A stretch of 64,000 nucleotides of DNA from Deefgea rivuli DSM 18356 (GCF_000620145.1 NZ_KK211082.1:57198-121197); one strand, 5' to 3'; positions 1 to 9,841 are shown, numbered from the stretch's first letter. The notes: generated from the letters alone by a model not told the origin. A program made the numbers and translations.

Positions 1-2
1 AT

Positions 3-78
<76 letters not shown>

Positions 79-235
79 AATTCTAGGGCATCTCTAAGCT
101 GTCGAGTTGTTCTTCTAAGTTTTAAAGTTCCACATTTTTGTATATTACTACCACCAAAATAAGTGGTAGTTGAAGCGGCATGTTTTTAACTAATTGAATG
201 TGCTGATGTACAGATAAGTTTGTTAGTGCCACTGC

Positions 236-312
236 GGAGTGGTAGTTCAGTTGGTTAGAATACCGGCCTGTCACGCCGGGGGTCGCGGGTTCGAGTCCCG
301 TCCACTCCGCCA
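236..312 (+). tRNA. tRNA-Asp (anticodon GUC), copy 1
   Basis: Acceptor GGAGTGG (236-242) pairs with CCACTCC (302-308); discriminator G309; CCA encoded at 310-312. Anticodon loop contains GTC. It lies 157 bp after tRNA-Val. An identical tRNA-Asp is present on the minus strand at 20536-20612; the flanks of the two copies differ. Confidence 0.97.
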
Positions 313-423
313 TATCTCTTGTTGCTTCCCATCAGTAAAATCCAGAAAACTATACCTAAGACTCAGCATTCACGTTAAGATTGGTAATACTCACATAATA
401 CCAATGGCATTCGCTGATTGCTT

Positions 424-1665
424 ATGACTAAAAAATCATCTTCGCCAAACTGGGCAACAGCAACTCACAGCCAACAAGCACGTATCCTCGTGTATCTGGC
501 TATTTTCCTTAGTTTATTCATTCTATTAATTTTTTCTAGTTCAGAAAGTCAATTCAGACTTCCAAGTCAGATTGCAATTACACTATGCCTTTTCTTACTT
601 TTGGCAACTCTGAGTTACGCTCAAGTGGTATTAAAGCCAATCAAGGAAGAAACCACCACCCTCGCAACAAATACGACGATTGTTCTACCCGCAGAAGCCT
701 CTGAAGCTTTGGCTGCGCTACCTGATTTAATTTGGACCATTGATTACGCCAGTCGCCGCGTCACAGCGCAAAATCAAGCACTCAGCGAGAGCCATCCTGA
801 TGGCGTTGAACAAAGTAAACTCGCCTCATTATTCCCAGCCCGCGTTTCACGCCAATTTTTAGAAAGCCTGATCAAAATCCAAAACACCCAAGCGCCGCAA
901 CGCTTTGAATATCAACTCGACAATACCGAAATCACGTTTGAAGCTCGGCTTTCAGCACTTACCTCACGCAGCTGCGTCGTGGTAATTCGCGACATTTCCA
1001 GCACCAAAGCGATTGAAACTGCACTATTTCAACAGCAAATGTTCACGCAGCAAATTTTGGATGCCAATCCAAGCTTGATTTTTGTGCGCGATAATCACCG
1101 CCGCTTCTTGCTGGTGAACCAAGCGACGCAGTCTTTACTAGGGCATGAGCTGCTAGTTCAATCTCATATGGGGCTAGACGAAGATACCTCGATACTGACC
1201 GCCGGTGACGACGAGGTATTGCAATACGGTAATACCGTGCGTTTAGAAGACCATTGCACATTGCACAATGGCCGAACGCATTGGTTTGATCTGACTAAAA
1301 TTCCGCTTGAGCGTGAAGGCCAAGTGTATATTTTGACGATTGCGATGGACATTACGCATCTGAAAGAGGCCGAACAAGCACAAGCCGGCACCAGCCATTT
1401 AGTGCGTGCAATGGCCGATGTCTTGCCGCAAGCTTTTTTATTAGTGGAAAATGAAATCATCCAGTTTGCCAATCTTGCCGCTTGCGAGCGGCTTGGGCTA
1501 ACGCCGGAAAATCTCATTGGCGAATGCATTAGCCAATTCGCTCAAGGCGAAAGCAAATACGCCAACCTGACCCACTTAAAAAACCCACAAGGCGAAGCAA
1601 TCCATTGCGCTTTGCATAAAGTCGATCGTGGCAATCAAAACACGCACTTAGTGACGCTGCATTAA
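424..1665 (+). CDS. Membrane-anchored PAS-domain protein without visible output domain
   Basis: Seen: about 413 residues beginning with two hydrophobic segments (about residues 20-40 and 52-72), followed by PAS-like segments at about 95-195, 205-310 and 325-400. Phrases such as FVRDNHRRFLLVNQA and LTIAMDITHLKEAEQA are typical PAS/PAC text. The frame stops right after the third PAS-like part; no histidine kinase, GGDEF, EAL, HTH or methyl-accepting domain follows, and hrpA starts 96 bp later. The longest frame begins with TTG at 418, but ATG 424 is the likelier start. Family knowledge: PAS domains sense ligands, redox state or light and normally drive an attached effector. A role as a partner subunit of a separate effector, or decay of a longer sensor, are both inferences. 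Confidence 0.75.
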   Translation: MTKKSSSPNWATATHSQQARILVYLAIFLSLFILLIFSSSESQFRLPSQIAITLCLFLLLATLSYAQVVLKPIKEETTTLATNTTIVLPAEASEALAALPDLIWTIDYASRRVTAQNQALSESHPDGVEQSKLASLFPARVSRQFLESLIKIQNTQAPQRFEYQLDNTEITFEARLSALTSRSCVVVIRDISSTKAIETALFQQQMFTQQILDANPSLIFVRDNHRRFLLVNQATQSLLGHELLVQSHMGLDEDTSILTAGDDEVLQYGNTVRLEDHCTLHNGRTHWFDLTKIPLEREGQVYILTIAMDITHLKEAEQAQAGTSHLVRAMADVLPQAFLLVENEIIQFANLAACERLGLTPENLIGECISQFAQGESKYANLTHLKNPQGEAIHCALHKVDRGNQNTHLVTLH

Positions 1666-1761
1666 TCCTTCTGTATTGAGTTGACTCCCAAGGTTCGCAA
1701 GGAATGAAAGTGCGGCGCATGCTAAAATTGGCGCTTTAGTACCTTTTAAGCCTCTGCCGCA

Positions 1762-4700
1762 ATGAATCTGGACTTTCGCGCCCTGCGCGCACAACTCGCT
1801 GACTGCCAATCCAACGACTTTCACTCACTCTCGCGCCTGCTACAACAATGCAGCGAAAGACAAAAAAAGCAGCAAGACTTTGCACAGCAGCACGCTGATT
1901 TACTCGCGGGCATCGCGAAATCGCAAGCTAAAACCCACTTGCGCCGCGAAAGACTTCCTGCTCCCGAATACGACGATAGCCTACCCGTCAATCAGCGCCG
2001 CGATGACATCAAAGCGGCGATTGCCAAGCATCAAGTCGTCATCATTTGCGGTGAAACTGGCTCCGGCAAAACCACGCAGCTCCCGAAAATCTGCCTTGAA
2101 CTCGGTCGTGGCGTACATGGCCTCATCGGCCACACGCAGCCGCGCCGTTTAGCAGCACGCTCGGTCGCCAGCCGCATTGCGCAAGAGCTGAAATCTGAAA
2201 CGGGGGCGATTGTCGGTTATAAAGTGCGCTTTACCGATAAAAGCACGCCCTCTTCGTATATCAAGCTGATGACCGACGGTATTTTGCTCGCCGAAACGCT
2301 ATCTGATCGCTTTTTAAATCAATACGACACCATCATCATCGACGAAGCACACGAGCGCAGCCTGAATATCGATTTCTTGCTAGGTTATCTCAAGCAATTG
2401 CTACCACGCCGCCCAGACCTGAAAGTGATTGTCACCTCGGCGACGATTGATTCAGATCGCTTTAGTAAACACTTTAACGATGCGCCGGTGCTTGAAGTTT
2501 CGGGCCGCACCTTTCCGGTAGAAGTTCGCTACAAAGCTCTCGCCAGTAAAGATGAGGACGATCAAGAAATCGAAATGGAAGAAGCCATCGCTCAAGCAGT
2601 CGATGAGCTGTGGCGCAAAGACGGTAGCGGTGATGTTTTGGTGTTTTTGCCCGGCGAGCGCGAAATTCGCGAAACCGCAGAGGAACTCCGCAAAGCCAAA
2701 CTGCGCGACGCCGAAATTTTGCCGCTATTCGCCCGATTATCCAATGAAGACCAACAGCGGATTTTCCGCCCGAGCAGTACTGGGCGACGTATCGTGCTGG
2801 CAACTAATGTGGCCGAGACTTCTCTAACGGTACCCGGCATTCGTTACGTCATCGACAGCGGTCAAGCGCGGATTAACCGTTACAGCCCACGCGCCAAAGT
2901 CGAGCAATTACTGATCGAGAAAATCTCACAAGCGTCGGCGCGCCAGCGTGCCGGTCGTTGCGGGCGCGTCGCCAGCGGGATTTGCGTTCGCCTGTATTCT
3001 GAGCAAGATTTTTTGCTTCGTTCTGAATTTACCGATCCAGAAATCACTCGATCGAGTTTGGCCGGCGTGATTTTGCGCATGGCCGCATTGAAACTTGGCA
3101 ATGTCGATCAATTTCCATTCCTTGAAGCACCATCGATCAAGCTGATTTCTGATGGGTATCAGCAGCTACGCGAATTGGGTGCGGTAACAGAGAACGATAC
3201 CCTCACTGAAATTGGCCGACAACTATCACGCCTGCCAGTCGATCCGCGCGTTGGCCGCATGTTGCTGGCGGGTCGGGATGAGGGCTGCTTAAAAGAAATG
3301 CTGATTATTACCTCAGGACTGTCGCTGCAAGATCCGCGAGAGCGCCCTTTCGATGCGCGCGCGGCGGCCGATCAGGCGCACGCGAAGTTTAATGAAGAAA
3401 AATCCGACTTTTTATCCTACTTACGCTTGTGGGATTTCTTCGAAAAACTGCTCGCCAATAAAACGACCAATCGCCAATTAGTACAAGATTGCCATCGCAA
3501 TTTCTTGTCCTATTTGCGCCTGCGCGAATGGCGTGAACTGCATCAACAACTCTCCGACATGGTGATTAGTGATGAGGCCAGCGATTCGCGCAGCCGCCAT
3601 GCACCGTTCCGCTTAAATGAAAAACCCGCTACGTTTGAGCAAATTCACAAAGCACTCATCACTGGCCTCTTGGGCGTACTGGGCTTTAAGCAGCCCGAAA
3701 ACGACGAATACCTCGGCGCACGCGGGATTAAATTTAATGTGTTTCCCGGCTCTAGCCTAAAAAAAGCTCGGCCAAAATGGATAGTCGCTGCTGAACTGGT
3801 TGAAACCAGCAAGCTGTATGCGCGCTGCGTTGCGGCGATTGAGCCCGAATGGATAGAAAAACTCGCACCACATTTGATTAAGAAACAATATTTTGATCCG
3901 CATTGGAGCAAAGACAATGCGCAGGTGAATGCCTCGCTACGTATTACGCTGTACGGCTTACCCATTGTGGCGCGCAGAACCATACACTATGGCAGTATTA
4001 ATCCAGTCGAAGCACGCGAGCTGTTTATCCGCGAAGCTTTGGTGCGCTTTAATTACAACTCCAAAGCCAAGTTTTTTGAGAGCAATTTCGCACTGCTGCT
4101 GGATGTGGAAGAGCTCGAACACAAGGCGCGCCGCCAAGATGTGTTGGTTGATGAAAACGCGCTGTTCGCTTTTTTCGACGCGATTATTCCGCACGACATC
4201 GTCAACGGCGCTGGCTTTGAAGCGTGGCGTAAAGGTGCTGAGAAACTCAATCCGCAAATATTGTTCCTGAAAAAAGACGATTTGATGCAGCACAGCGCTG
4301 CCACGGTGACTGAAGAGCAATACCCTGAATTTATCCGCCTACACGATGTGAAGCTGCCGCTCTCGTATCGCTTCGAGCCCGGCCACGTGCTCGATGGCGT
4401 GACAATGACACTGCCGCTGCATTTACTCAATCGCGTCAATCATGCGACGTTTGATTGGCTGGTGCCCGGACTAATCCGCGAAAAAATCACGCTCTTGATT
4501 AAATCGCTCCCCAAATCCACGCGCCGTCTGTGCGTGCCAGTGCCTGAGTTTGCGACCAAAATGCTGCTGGCGCTAGAAACCGCCAGCCGTGACGAACCGC
4601 TGCTGCCGCAATTGGCGCAATGCGCCACGCGCGGCGTCGGCCAGCCAGTCAGTGCAGATGAATTTAATCAGAGTGATCTACCGCTGCATTTGCGAATGAA

Positions 4701-5709
4701 TTTCCGCATCGTCGACGATGCTGGGCAAGAACTGGCGCAAGGGCGTGATTTGATTGCAATTCGCGCCCAGCTGGGCGAAGCCGCCCAGCTCACATTCCGC
4801 GATACCGCAGATGAAACCACTGGCATTGAAAAATCCGGCATTCGCTTGTGGGATTTTGGCGATCTGCCGAGCAAGCTCAATTTCACGCGCCACGGCAAAG
4901 CGATGATCGGCTTTCCAGGCTTAGTTCCTGATGAAGAATTAGCGGCGGATGGCAGCATTAAAGAATGCGTTGCGATTCGTTTATTTGACACCGAGCACGC
5001 GGCCAATGAAGCGCACCGCGCTGGCGTGGTGCGGCTGTTGCAGTTGGAGTTGAAAGATCATCTGAAGCAATTGCCAAAAAGCTTGCCGAATTTTAACCAA
5101 TTGGCGATTCATTTCCGCTCGTTCGGCAATAGCGATGAGCTGATGAATGACGTGGTGACGTGCATTTGCAATCGCGCGTTTTTGGGCGACGACGACGCGC
5201 CGCGCAAGCTCAAAGAATTTAACGATCAAAAAAGCCGCGCCCGTGTTCGCCTGCCATCGGTACGCGACGGCGTACAACGCATTTTGACTGAAATCGCACC
5301 AGACTATGTGGCGCTCAGCAGCTTACTGTCCAAAGGCGGTGCGTTCCAAAATGAATTGAAAGCGCAATTAGACAGCCTGATTTTCAAAGGTTTTCTCAGC
5401 GCCACGCCATGGGAGCAACTCCCTCGCCTGCCGCTGTATATCAAAGCGATGAAAATCCGCCTTGAAAAACGCTCGGTCAATCCATCGAAAGACGGCCAAC
5501 GCGGCGCGGAAATCAATGAGTTAATGCAAAGGTATACGGCTGAAATGATTAAGTGGCAACGCGAAGGGCGCGATACCGCAACCCTCTTGCCATTCAGATG
5601 GATGATAGAAGAATTGCGAATTGGCCTATTTGCGCAAGAACTCAAAACACCATATCCGGTGTCGATGAAGCGCTTGAATAAAACATGGGATGAAATAACC
5701 AAGCGCTAA
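1762..5709 (+). CDS. hrpA: ATP-dependent RNA helicase HrpA
   Basis: 1315 residues, the usual length of long bacterial HrpA. The helicase core is N-terminal: Walker A GETGSGKTTQ at about residues 97-106, DEAH box with ERS following at about 194, SAT motif near 222, and motif VI QRAGRCGR at about 395-402. Helicase-associated and OB-fold regions follow, then the long C-terminal DUF3418-type region characteristic of HrpA. Known role of the family: a DEAH-box 3'-5' RNA helicase acting on mRNA and, in E. coli, resolving collided ribosomes. It stands alone with its own 96 bp leader; the convergent sulfurtransferase gene ends 35 bp after its stop. Confidence 0.95.
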   Translation: MNLDFRALRAQLADCQSNDFHSLSRLLQQCSERQKKQQDFAQQHADLLAGIAKSQAKTHLRRERLPAPEYDDSLPVNQRRDDIKAAIAKHQVVIICGETGSGKTTQLPKICLELGRGVHGLIGHTQPRRLAARSVASRIAQELKSETGAIVGYKVRFTDKSTPSSYIKLMTDGILLAETLSDRFLNQYDTIIIDEAHERSLNIDFLLGYLKQLLPRRPDLKVIVTSATIDSDRFSKHFNDAPVLEVSGRTFPVEVRYKALASKDEDDQEIEMEEAIAQAVDELWRKDGSGDVLVFLPGEREIRETAEELRKAKLRDAEILPLFARLSNEDQQRIFRPSSTGRRIVLATNVAETSLTVPGIRYVIDSGQARINRYSPRAKVEQLLIEKISQASARQRAGRCGRVASGICVRLYSEQDFLLRSEFTDPEITRSSLAGVILRMAALKLGNVDQFPFLEAPSIKLISDGYQQLRELGAVTENDTLTEIGRQLSRLPVDPRVGRMLLAGRDEGCLKEMLIITSGLSLQDPRERPFDARAAADQAHAKFNEEKSDFLSYLRLWDFFEKLLANKTTNRQLVQDCHRNFLSYLRLREWRELHQQLSDMVISDEASDSRSRHAPFRLNEKPATFEQIHKALITGLLGVLGFKQPENDEYLGARGIKFNVFPGSSLKKARPKWIVAAELVETSKLYARCVAAIEPEWIEKLAPHLIKKQYFDPHWSKDNAQVNASLRITLYGLPIVARRTIHYGSINPVEARELFIREALVRFNYNSKAKFFESNFALLLDVEELEHKARRQDVLVDENALFAFFDAIIPHDIVNGAGFEAWRKGAEKLNPQILFLKKDDLMQHSAATVTEEQYPEFIRLHDVKLPLSYRFEPGHVLDGVTMTLPLHLLNRVNHATFDWLVPGLIREKITLLIKSLPKSTRRLCVPVPEFATKMLLALETASRDEPLLPQLAQCATRGVGQPVSADEFNQSDLPLHLRMNFRIVDDAGQELAQGRDLIAIRAQLGEAAQLTFRDTADETTGIEKSGIRLWDFGDLPSKLNFTRHGKAMIGFPGLVPDEELAADGSIKECVAIRLFDTEHAANEAHRAGVVRLLQLELKDHLKQLPKSLPNFNQLAIHFRSFGNSDELMNDVVTCICNRAFLGDDDAPRKLKEFNDQKSRARVRLPSVRDGVQRILTEIAPDYVALSSLLSKGGAFQNELKAQLDSLIFKGFLSATPWEQLPRLPLYIKAMKIRLEKRSVNPSKDGQRGAEINELMQRYTAEMIKWQREGRDTATLLPFRWMIEELRIGLFAQELKTPYPVSMKRLNKTWDEITKR

Positions 5710-5744
5710 TTACCCGAAACCCAGCATGATCGATGATTATACGT

Positions 5745-6578
5745 TCAACACAACATCGGTCTTGCTGGGTCACTGCACCACTCGCTCCATGATCCTGGAT
5801 ACAAGCGCCCACCGTCCAAACCCGCTACAGCCAAGGCCAGTAGATTATGGCAAGCGGTGACGCCGCTACCGCATTGATGCACGATTTGATCAGGACGCTG
5901 CATACCCAAGAGCGCTTGCCATTCTTGCTGCAATTGCTCAGGCGATTTAAAGTGACCATCGAGCAAATTGAGCATAAAAAAGCGATTGATCGCGCCGGGG
6001 ATATGCCCTGCGATTGGGTCTATCGTTTCGCCCTGCCCGATAAAACGCTCGGCGCTACGTGCATCAACGAGTTGAAATTGCGGTTCGCTTAAATTGGCCA
6101 ATACCTCATTCGCACTCACATGCAGCGCGTATTGTGGACTGAAAGCAAATGTCTGAGGCTGCCATTCAGAGATTTGATCACTGACTACCTCGCCCGCAGC
6201 AATCCACGCCTGCCAACCGCCATCAAGCACTTGAACTTGCTCGCAACCCAGCCAGCACAGCAGCCACCAAAGCCGCGCCGCAAACGGGCCACCGCTGGCG
6301 TCATATGCCACGACTCGGCTTTGTGCATTGATACCCAATTGCCCCAGTTTCTCTGCCAGAGCCTCAGGTTCAGGTAGTGGATGTCGGCCATTCAAACCCG
6401 TTTTAAGCCCCGATAAATCCTCATCCAAATGCATAAACCGCGCACCGAGAATATGGCTGGCAGCATACGCAGCGCGCCCCGCCGCAGGCTGCGCCAAATC
6501 ATGGCGACAATCGATAACAATCACATTCGGATCACTCAGAATGGCTTGCAGTTGCTCAACACGAATCAGAGGGTGCAT
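5745..6578 (-). CDS. sseA: Thiosulfate/3-mercaptopyruvate sulfurtransferase (two rhodanese domains)
   Basis: 277 residues with two rhodanese-like domains: an inactive N-terminal half (motif VIVIDCRHDL near residue 17) and an active C-terminal half. The catalytic loop CGSGVTA begins at Cys236; the GSGVT form is typical of 3-mercaptopyruvate sulfurtransferases rather than thiosulfate-specific rhodaneses. It transfers sulfane sulfur from mercaptopyruvate to cyanide or thiol acceptors in the cytoplasm. No signal peptide is seen. It is monocistronic and converges with hrpA; the 35 bp between their stops holds only part of an imperfect hairpin (about 5719-5769). Confidence 0.9.
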   Translation of the reverse strand: MHPLIRVEQLQAILSDPNVIVIDCRHDLAQPAAGRAAYAASHILGARFMHLDEDLSGLKTGLNGRHPLPEPEALAEKLGQLGINAQSRVVAYDASGGPFAARLWWLLCWLGCEQVQVLDGGWQAWIAAGEVVSDQISEWQPQTFAFSPQYALHVSANEVLANLSEPQFQLVDARSAERFIGQGETIDPIAGHIPGAINRFFMLNLLDGHFKSPEQLQQEWQALLGMQRPDQIVHQCGSGVTACHNLLALAVAGLDGGRLYPGSWSEWCSDPARPMLC

Positions 6579-6930
6579 ACAGAAATCAGCCTTTAAACTG
6601 ACAAAGAGCCAGAATCATAACCTAAGCGTCTTTTTTACTTCGCACTGAGCACATAAAGTGTCGCTACCACGCCCAATCAATACAGACAAAATAAGTATTT
6701 TCCCCTAGAAGCCACTCTGAATAATGTGCGCTTATTCACACAATCCAACAGCCCTCAAAAACCTAGTAAGAAACATTTGTTCTTGCCTTCGTGACCGTGT
6801 TAAATTACGGGCGCTTGGCGCAATATAAATCAGCATTATCAAAATCTTATAAGCAATTTTTGTGCTGCAAACGCACAAAAAGAGTTGCAAGCGTTAAGCG
6901 AAATTTCTACTAAAAAATGGAGCAGACGAA
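6579..6930. other. Divergent intergenic region upstream of the chitin monooxygenase
   Basis: About 350 bp between the divergent sulfurtransferase and monooxygenase genes, moderately AT-rich, without a convincing reading frame. It must hold the promoters of both genes. No obvious operator palindrome, riboswitch or repeat was recognised. Confidence 0.5.
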
Positions 6931-8592
6931 GTGAAAACAAAACATATTTCTAGCTTAATCGCCAGCAGCTTATTGGCTTCCAGCGCCGCATTGATGATGC
7001 CACAAACCGTTTCAGCACATGGCTCGATGGAAGTGCCGGTGAGCCGTGGTTTGAGCTGTTTTAATGAAGGTCCTGAAACCCTCAAATCCGCGGCCTGCCA
7101 AGCCGCAGCAGCCACTTCGGGTAAACAAATGCTTTACGATTGGCCTGGTGTGAACCAGTTGCCAAACGGCGATCACCAAGCTTTTGTGCCGAATGGCCAA
7201 TTGTGTGGCGGCGGTAAGGCCGATTACGCCGGTTTGAATTTAGCGCGTACCGATTGGGCAACAACCCCGATCGCTCCGGATGCAAACGGCAATTTCGAAT
7301 TCATTTTCAATGGCACCGCACCGCACCAAACTCGCGACTGGCAATTATTTGTCACGCGTGATGGCTGGAATCAAAATGCGCCCTTGGCGTGGACTGATCT
7401 GGAAAAATTCTGCACTTTAGGCAATCTGCCAACGGATGCCAATAAACGTTATCACCTGACGTGCAAGCTACCGAAAAAAACTGGCCAACATATTATTTAC
7501 TTGGCTTGGCAACGCAGCGACAGCACTGAAGCGTTTTACTCTTGCTCAGACGTGAATTTCACCGGTGGTGTTTCTACGTTTAAAGAGCTAGGCCAAGTTC
7601 GTTCTGCACAAGATTTGGCAACAGGTACCAAAGTCTCATTCCGCCTGTTTGACAGCAAAGGCTTTGACGTAGAAAACATTCAAGTGACTTTGGGCTTTGA
7701 TAATGTCACCGGCTTGGAAACCAACCTCGCAGCCAACTGGCCGTTTGCCTTGGCACAAAAAGTGAACGAAACATCACGCAATGTCAGCATTGGTGTATTG
7801 CAAACCAATAACACCATCGTGCCAGTGAAAAGCGCGCAAGACAATCGCGTCTACAACCGTAGTAATTTGGAACTGACCTATCAAATTGACATTGCTTCAC
7901 CAGGTAATGCCACACCAGTTCCATCACCTACTGTAACTGCAGCACCAACTGCGACACCGGTAGTGACTGCAACGCCAACACCAACGCCAGTTGTGACTGC
8001 GACACCAAAACCAACTGCAACACCAACTGTTACCCCAAAACCAACGGCAACTCCTGTTGTGACAGTGGCACCGACTGCAACACCCGTTGCAACCATTGCA
8101 CCAACGGCGGCACCAACAGCAACTCCATCTGGCAGCTGCGTTAACGCATGGAACAGCGCAACAGCCTACACGGGCGGTGCGATTGTTTCTTACCAAGGCC
8201 GCAACTACAAAGCGGGCTGGTGGACACAAGGTAATGAGCCTTCAACTAACACGGGCTCTGGCAAACCTTGGACTGATATTGGCGCATGCGGTGCTGCAGT
8301 AGCAACGCCAACAGCAACGCCAAAACCAACTGCCACAGCGACTCCGGTTGCCACTGCGGCACCAACGGCAACTCCGGCAGTAACAGTCGCTCCGACGGCA
8401 ACGCCAGTGACAACGGTAGCACCGAGTAATGCTTGCGTAGCAGCATGGAATGCAAGCACTCCATACGCAGTAACTAACACAAAAGTATCTTATAACGGTC
8501 GCAACTACAGCAACAAGTGGTGGACGACAGGTGAAATCCCTAGCACCTCAGGCCAATGGGGTGTTTGGAACGATTTAGGCGTGTGCAACTAA
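6931..8592 (+). CDS. Secreted AA10 lytic polysaccharide monooxygenase with two CBM5/12 chitin-binding modules
   Basis: 553 residues, GTG start; an upstream ATG at 6917 runs into a stop after five codons. A signal peptide ends at VSA before His30, which becomes the N-terminal copper-ligating histidine. The second histidine of the brace is His132 (GTAPHQT) and the axial-site Phe is about 210 (SDVNF). Order: AA10 domain about 30-215; GbpA domain-2-like beta domain about 218-320; a Thr/Pro/Ala linker of TATP-type repeats; CBM5/12 about 403-450 with AGWW; a second linker; CBM5/12 about 503-553 with NKWW. It oxidatively cleaves crystalline chitin outside the cell. GbpA-type proteins are exported by type II secretion in Vibrio; gsp genes occur at 45-60 kb here. 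Substrate preference for chitin is inferred from the modules. Confidence 0.93.
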   Translation: MKTKHISSLIASSLLASSAALMMPQTVSAHGSMEVPVSRGLSCFNEGPETLKSAACQAAAATSGKQMLYDWPGVNQLPNGDHQAFVPNGQLCGGGKADYAGLNLARTDWATTPIAPDANGNFEFIFNGTAPHQTRDWQLFVTRDGWNQNAPLAWTDLEKFCTLGNLPTDANKRYHLTCKLPKKTGQHIIYLAWQRSDSTEAFYSCSDVNFTGGVSTFKELGQVRSAQDLATGTKVSFRLFDSKGFDVENIQVTLGFDNVTGLETNLAANWPFALAQKVNETSRNVSIGVLQTNNTIVPVKSAQDNRVYNRSNLELTYQIDIASPGNATPVPSPTVTAAPTATPVVTATPTPTPVVTATPKPTATPTVTPKPTATPVVTVAPTATPVATIAPTAAPTATPSGSCVNAWNSATAYTGGAIVSYQGRNYKAGWWTQGNEPSTNTGSGKPWTDIGACGAAVATPTATPKPTATATPVATAAPTATPAVTVAPTATPVTTVAPSNACVAAWNASTPYAVTNTKVSYNGRNYSNKWWTTGEIPSTSGQWGVWNDLGVCN

Positions 8593-8612
8593 TTTAGTCA
8601 TCGCCCAATGAA

Positions 8613-8643
8613 ATAGCCCGCTTTAACAGCGGGCTATTTTTTA
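8613..8643 (+). terminator. Rho-independent terminator of the chitin monooxygenase gene
   Basis: Perfect 10 bp stem ATAGCCCGCT / AGCGGGCTAT with loop TTAAC, followed by a T-rich run, 20 bp after the stop codon. Confidence 0.9.
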
Positions 8644-8690
8644 TTCTGGGCTAACAAAATGACATCAAGCTGAGATTTTACAATGCGCGG

Positions 8691-9482
8691 TTATTCTGCG
8701 TTTTGCATTGCTGCCACAGCCTGCTGATGCAATGCCTCACTGGCCGCGGCAATGACTCGTCCCACCGAGCCTTTTTGTAATGGTTCGCCATGCCAATCCG
8801 TCATCCAGCCACCTGCAGCAATCACCACTGGCGCGACGGCAGCAAAGTCGTGTAATTTCAAGCCCTCTTCAATCACCAAATCCAAGCCGCTTGTGGCGAG
8901 CAAGGCATATTGATAACCATCGCCGCCATACACCGTAAAGCGCCCCTCGGCTTGTAATGCATTAAACTCGGCTAATCCACCGATAGAAAAATACTGCGGC
9001 CCTGTTGTGCCAACGCGCGCGCGCGCTAGCTCGCTAATGCCACTCACCGTCACTGGCTCACCATTTAACGTGCAGCCCTGCCCCGGAACACCCAACCAGC
9101 GCTCGCCCGCAATCGGCTGGTTCACAATCCCCAACACCGGCTGACCGCGATACAACAAGCCGATCAAGGTCACAAACAAAGGGCGACCCGTAATAAATGC
9201 TTTAGTGCCATCCACCGGATCGAGCACCCACACCCAATCAGCATCCTCGCGCTCGGCACCAAATTCTTCGCCAATAATCCCCTCATCCGGCCGCTCGGTA
9301 TTAATTAAAGCACGCATTACCTGTTCGGCTTCGCGATCAGCCTGTGTCACAGGGCTGGCATCAAGTTTGTCGTCAATCGCTAAACCGGTGCGGTAGTAAG
9401 GGCGAATCGCCGCGGCGCTAACATCGGCCAGTTTGTGGGCAAAAGCAATTTGTTCTGGGCTTGGGATCACAACATTCTCCAT
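8691..9482 (-). CDS. hisN: Inositol-monophosphatase-family phosphatase, HisN-type histidinol-phosphatase
   Basis: 263 residues. The metal-binding signature of the family is visible: GEEFG near residue 72 and the motif DPVDGTKAFITG near 87-98, which coordinates Mg2+. The C-terminal half has the expected Asp-containing HDFAAVAP segment near 217. The extended FITGRPLF form and the short N-terminus resemble the HisN-type histidinol-phosphatase subfamily, which dephosphorylates L-histidinol phosphate in histidine synthesis. Other his genes are not nearby, so an inositol-1-phosphatase or other sugar-phosphatase role cannot be excluded. Monocistronic and convergent with the monooxygenase gene; divergent from the bacterioferritin genes. 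Confidence 0.8.
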   Translation of the reverse strand: MENVVIPSPEQIAFAHKLADVSAAAIRPYYRTGLAIDDKLDASPVTQADREAEQVMRALINTERPDEGIIGEEFGAEREDADWVWVLDPVDGTKAFITGRPLFVTLIGLLYRGQPVLGIVNQPIAGERWLGVPGQGCTLNGEPVTVSGISELARARVGTTGPQYFSIGGLAEFNALQAEGRFTVYGGDGYQYALLATSGLDLVIEEGLKLHDFAAVAPVVIAAGGWMTDWHGEPLQKGSVGRVIAAASEALHQQAVAAMQNAE

Positions 9483-9841
9483 CTGAAATAAGGTGGCGCT
9501 ATTTTACGGTGATTTGATGACAGAAAGTATATCGTCTAGATGTAAGTCACAGGCAAATAAAACAAGTTTGCAACTTCTGCTTATTAACCGGCCAATTTGC
9601 AGCAATCTTAGCTTTATTGCGAGCGATATTATTTAAAATAAAATCATTCATTCGTAATAAAGCTGAATAAATGCTGACATCAAAATAATTTATCTTATTT
9701 TATCAATAAGAATCAATCTTATTAGTATTTTCATTCATTACGCCAATCGTAATTTATATTGAAATTCACAAATAACAGCGTAAAATCGATGCAAGGTGAG
9801 ATAAAACCAATAAAATTATAAACTACGCTCTGGAGAACAAA
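9483..9841. other. AT-rich divergent region upstream of the bacterioferritin genes
   Basis: About 360 bp, strongly AT-rich, with no supported reading frame. It contains a Fur-box-like palindrome at 9705-9723 (listed separately). Promoters for hisN (minus) and the bacterioferritin operon (plus) must lie here. Confidence 0.6.
9705..9723 (+). promoter_or_regulatory. Fur-box-like inverted repeat upstream of bacterioferritin genes
   Basis: A 19 bp palindrome: AATAAGA, spacer ATCAA, TCTTATT. The arms are perfectly complementary, and length and AT-rich layout fit the 19 bp Fur box; by eye 11 of 19 positions match the classical consensus. It lies about 118 bp before the first bacterioferritin start. 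Iron control of bacterioferritin is known in other bacteria; its action here is inferred. Confidence 0.4.

Noticed and set aside
5719-5769. Hairpin ACCCAGCA...TGCTGGGT as a terminator between hrpA and the sulfurtransferase gene
   Set aside because: Large loop, right arm inside the sulfurtransferase coding region and no T-run; too weak to list.
7915-8130. Regular short repeats that might suggest a CRISPR array
   Set aside because: Period is too short and variable, inside a coding frame, and encodes a TATP linker.
7881-8480. Minus-strand frames rich in Val-Gly-Ala repeats opposite the monooxygenase linkers
   Set aside because: They are the antisense of the Thr/Pro/Ala linker codons; period-related artefacts.
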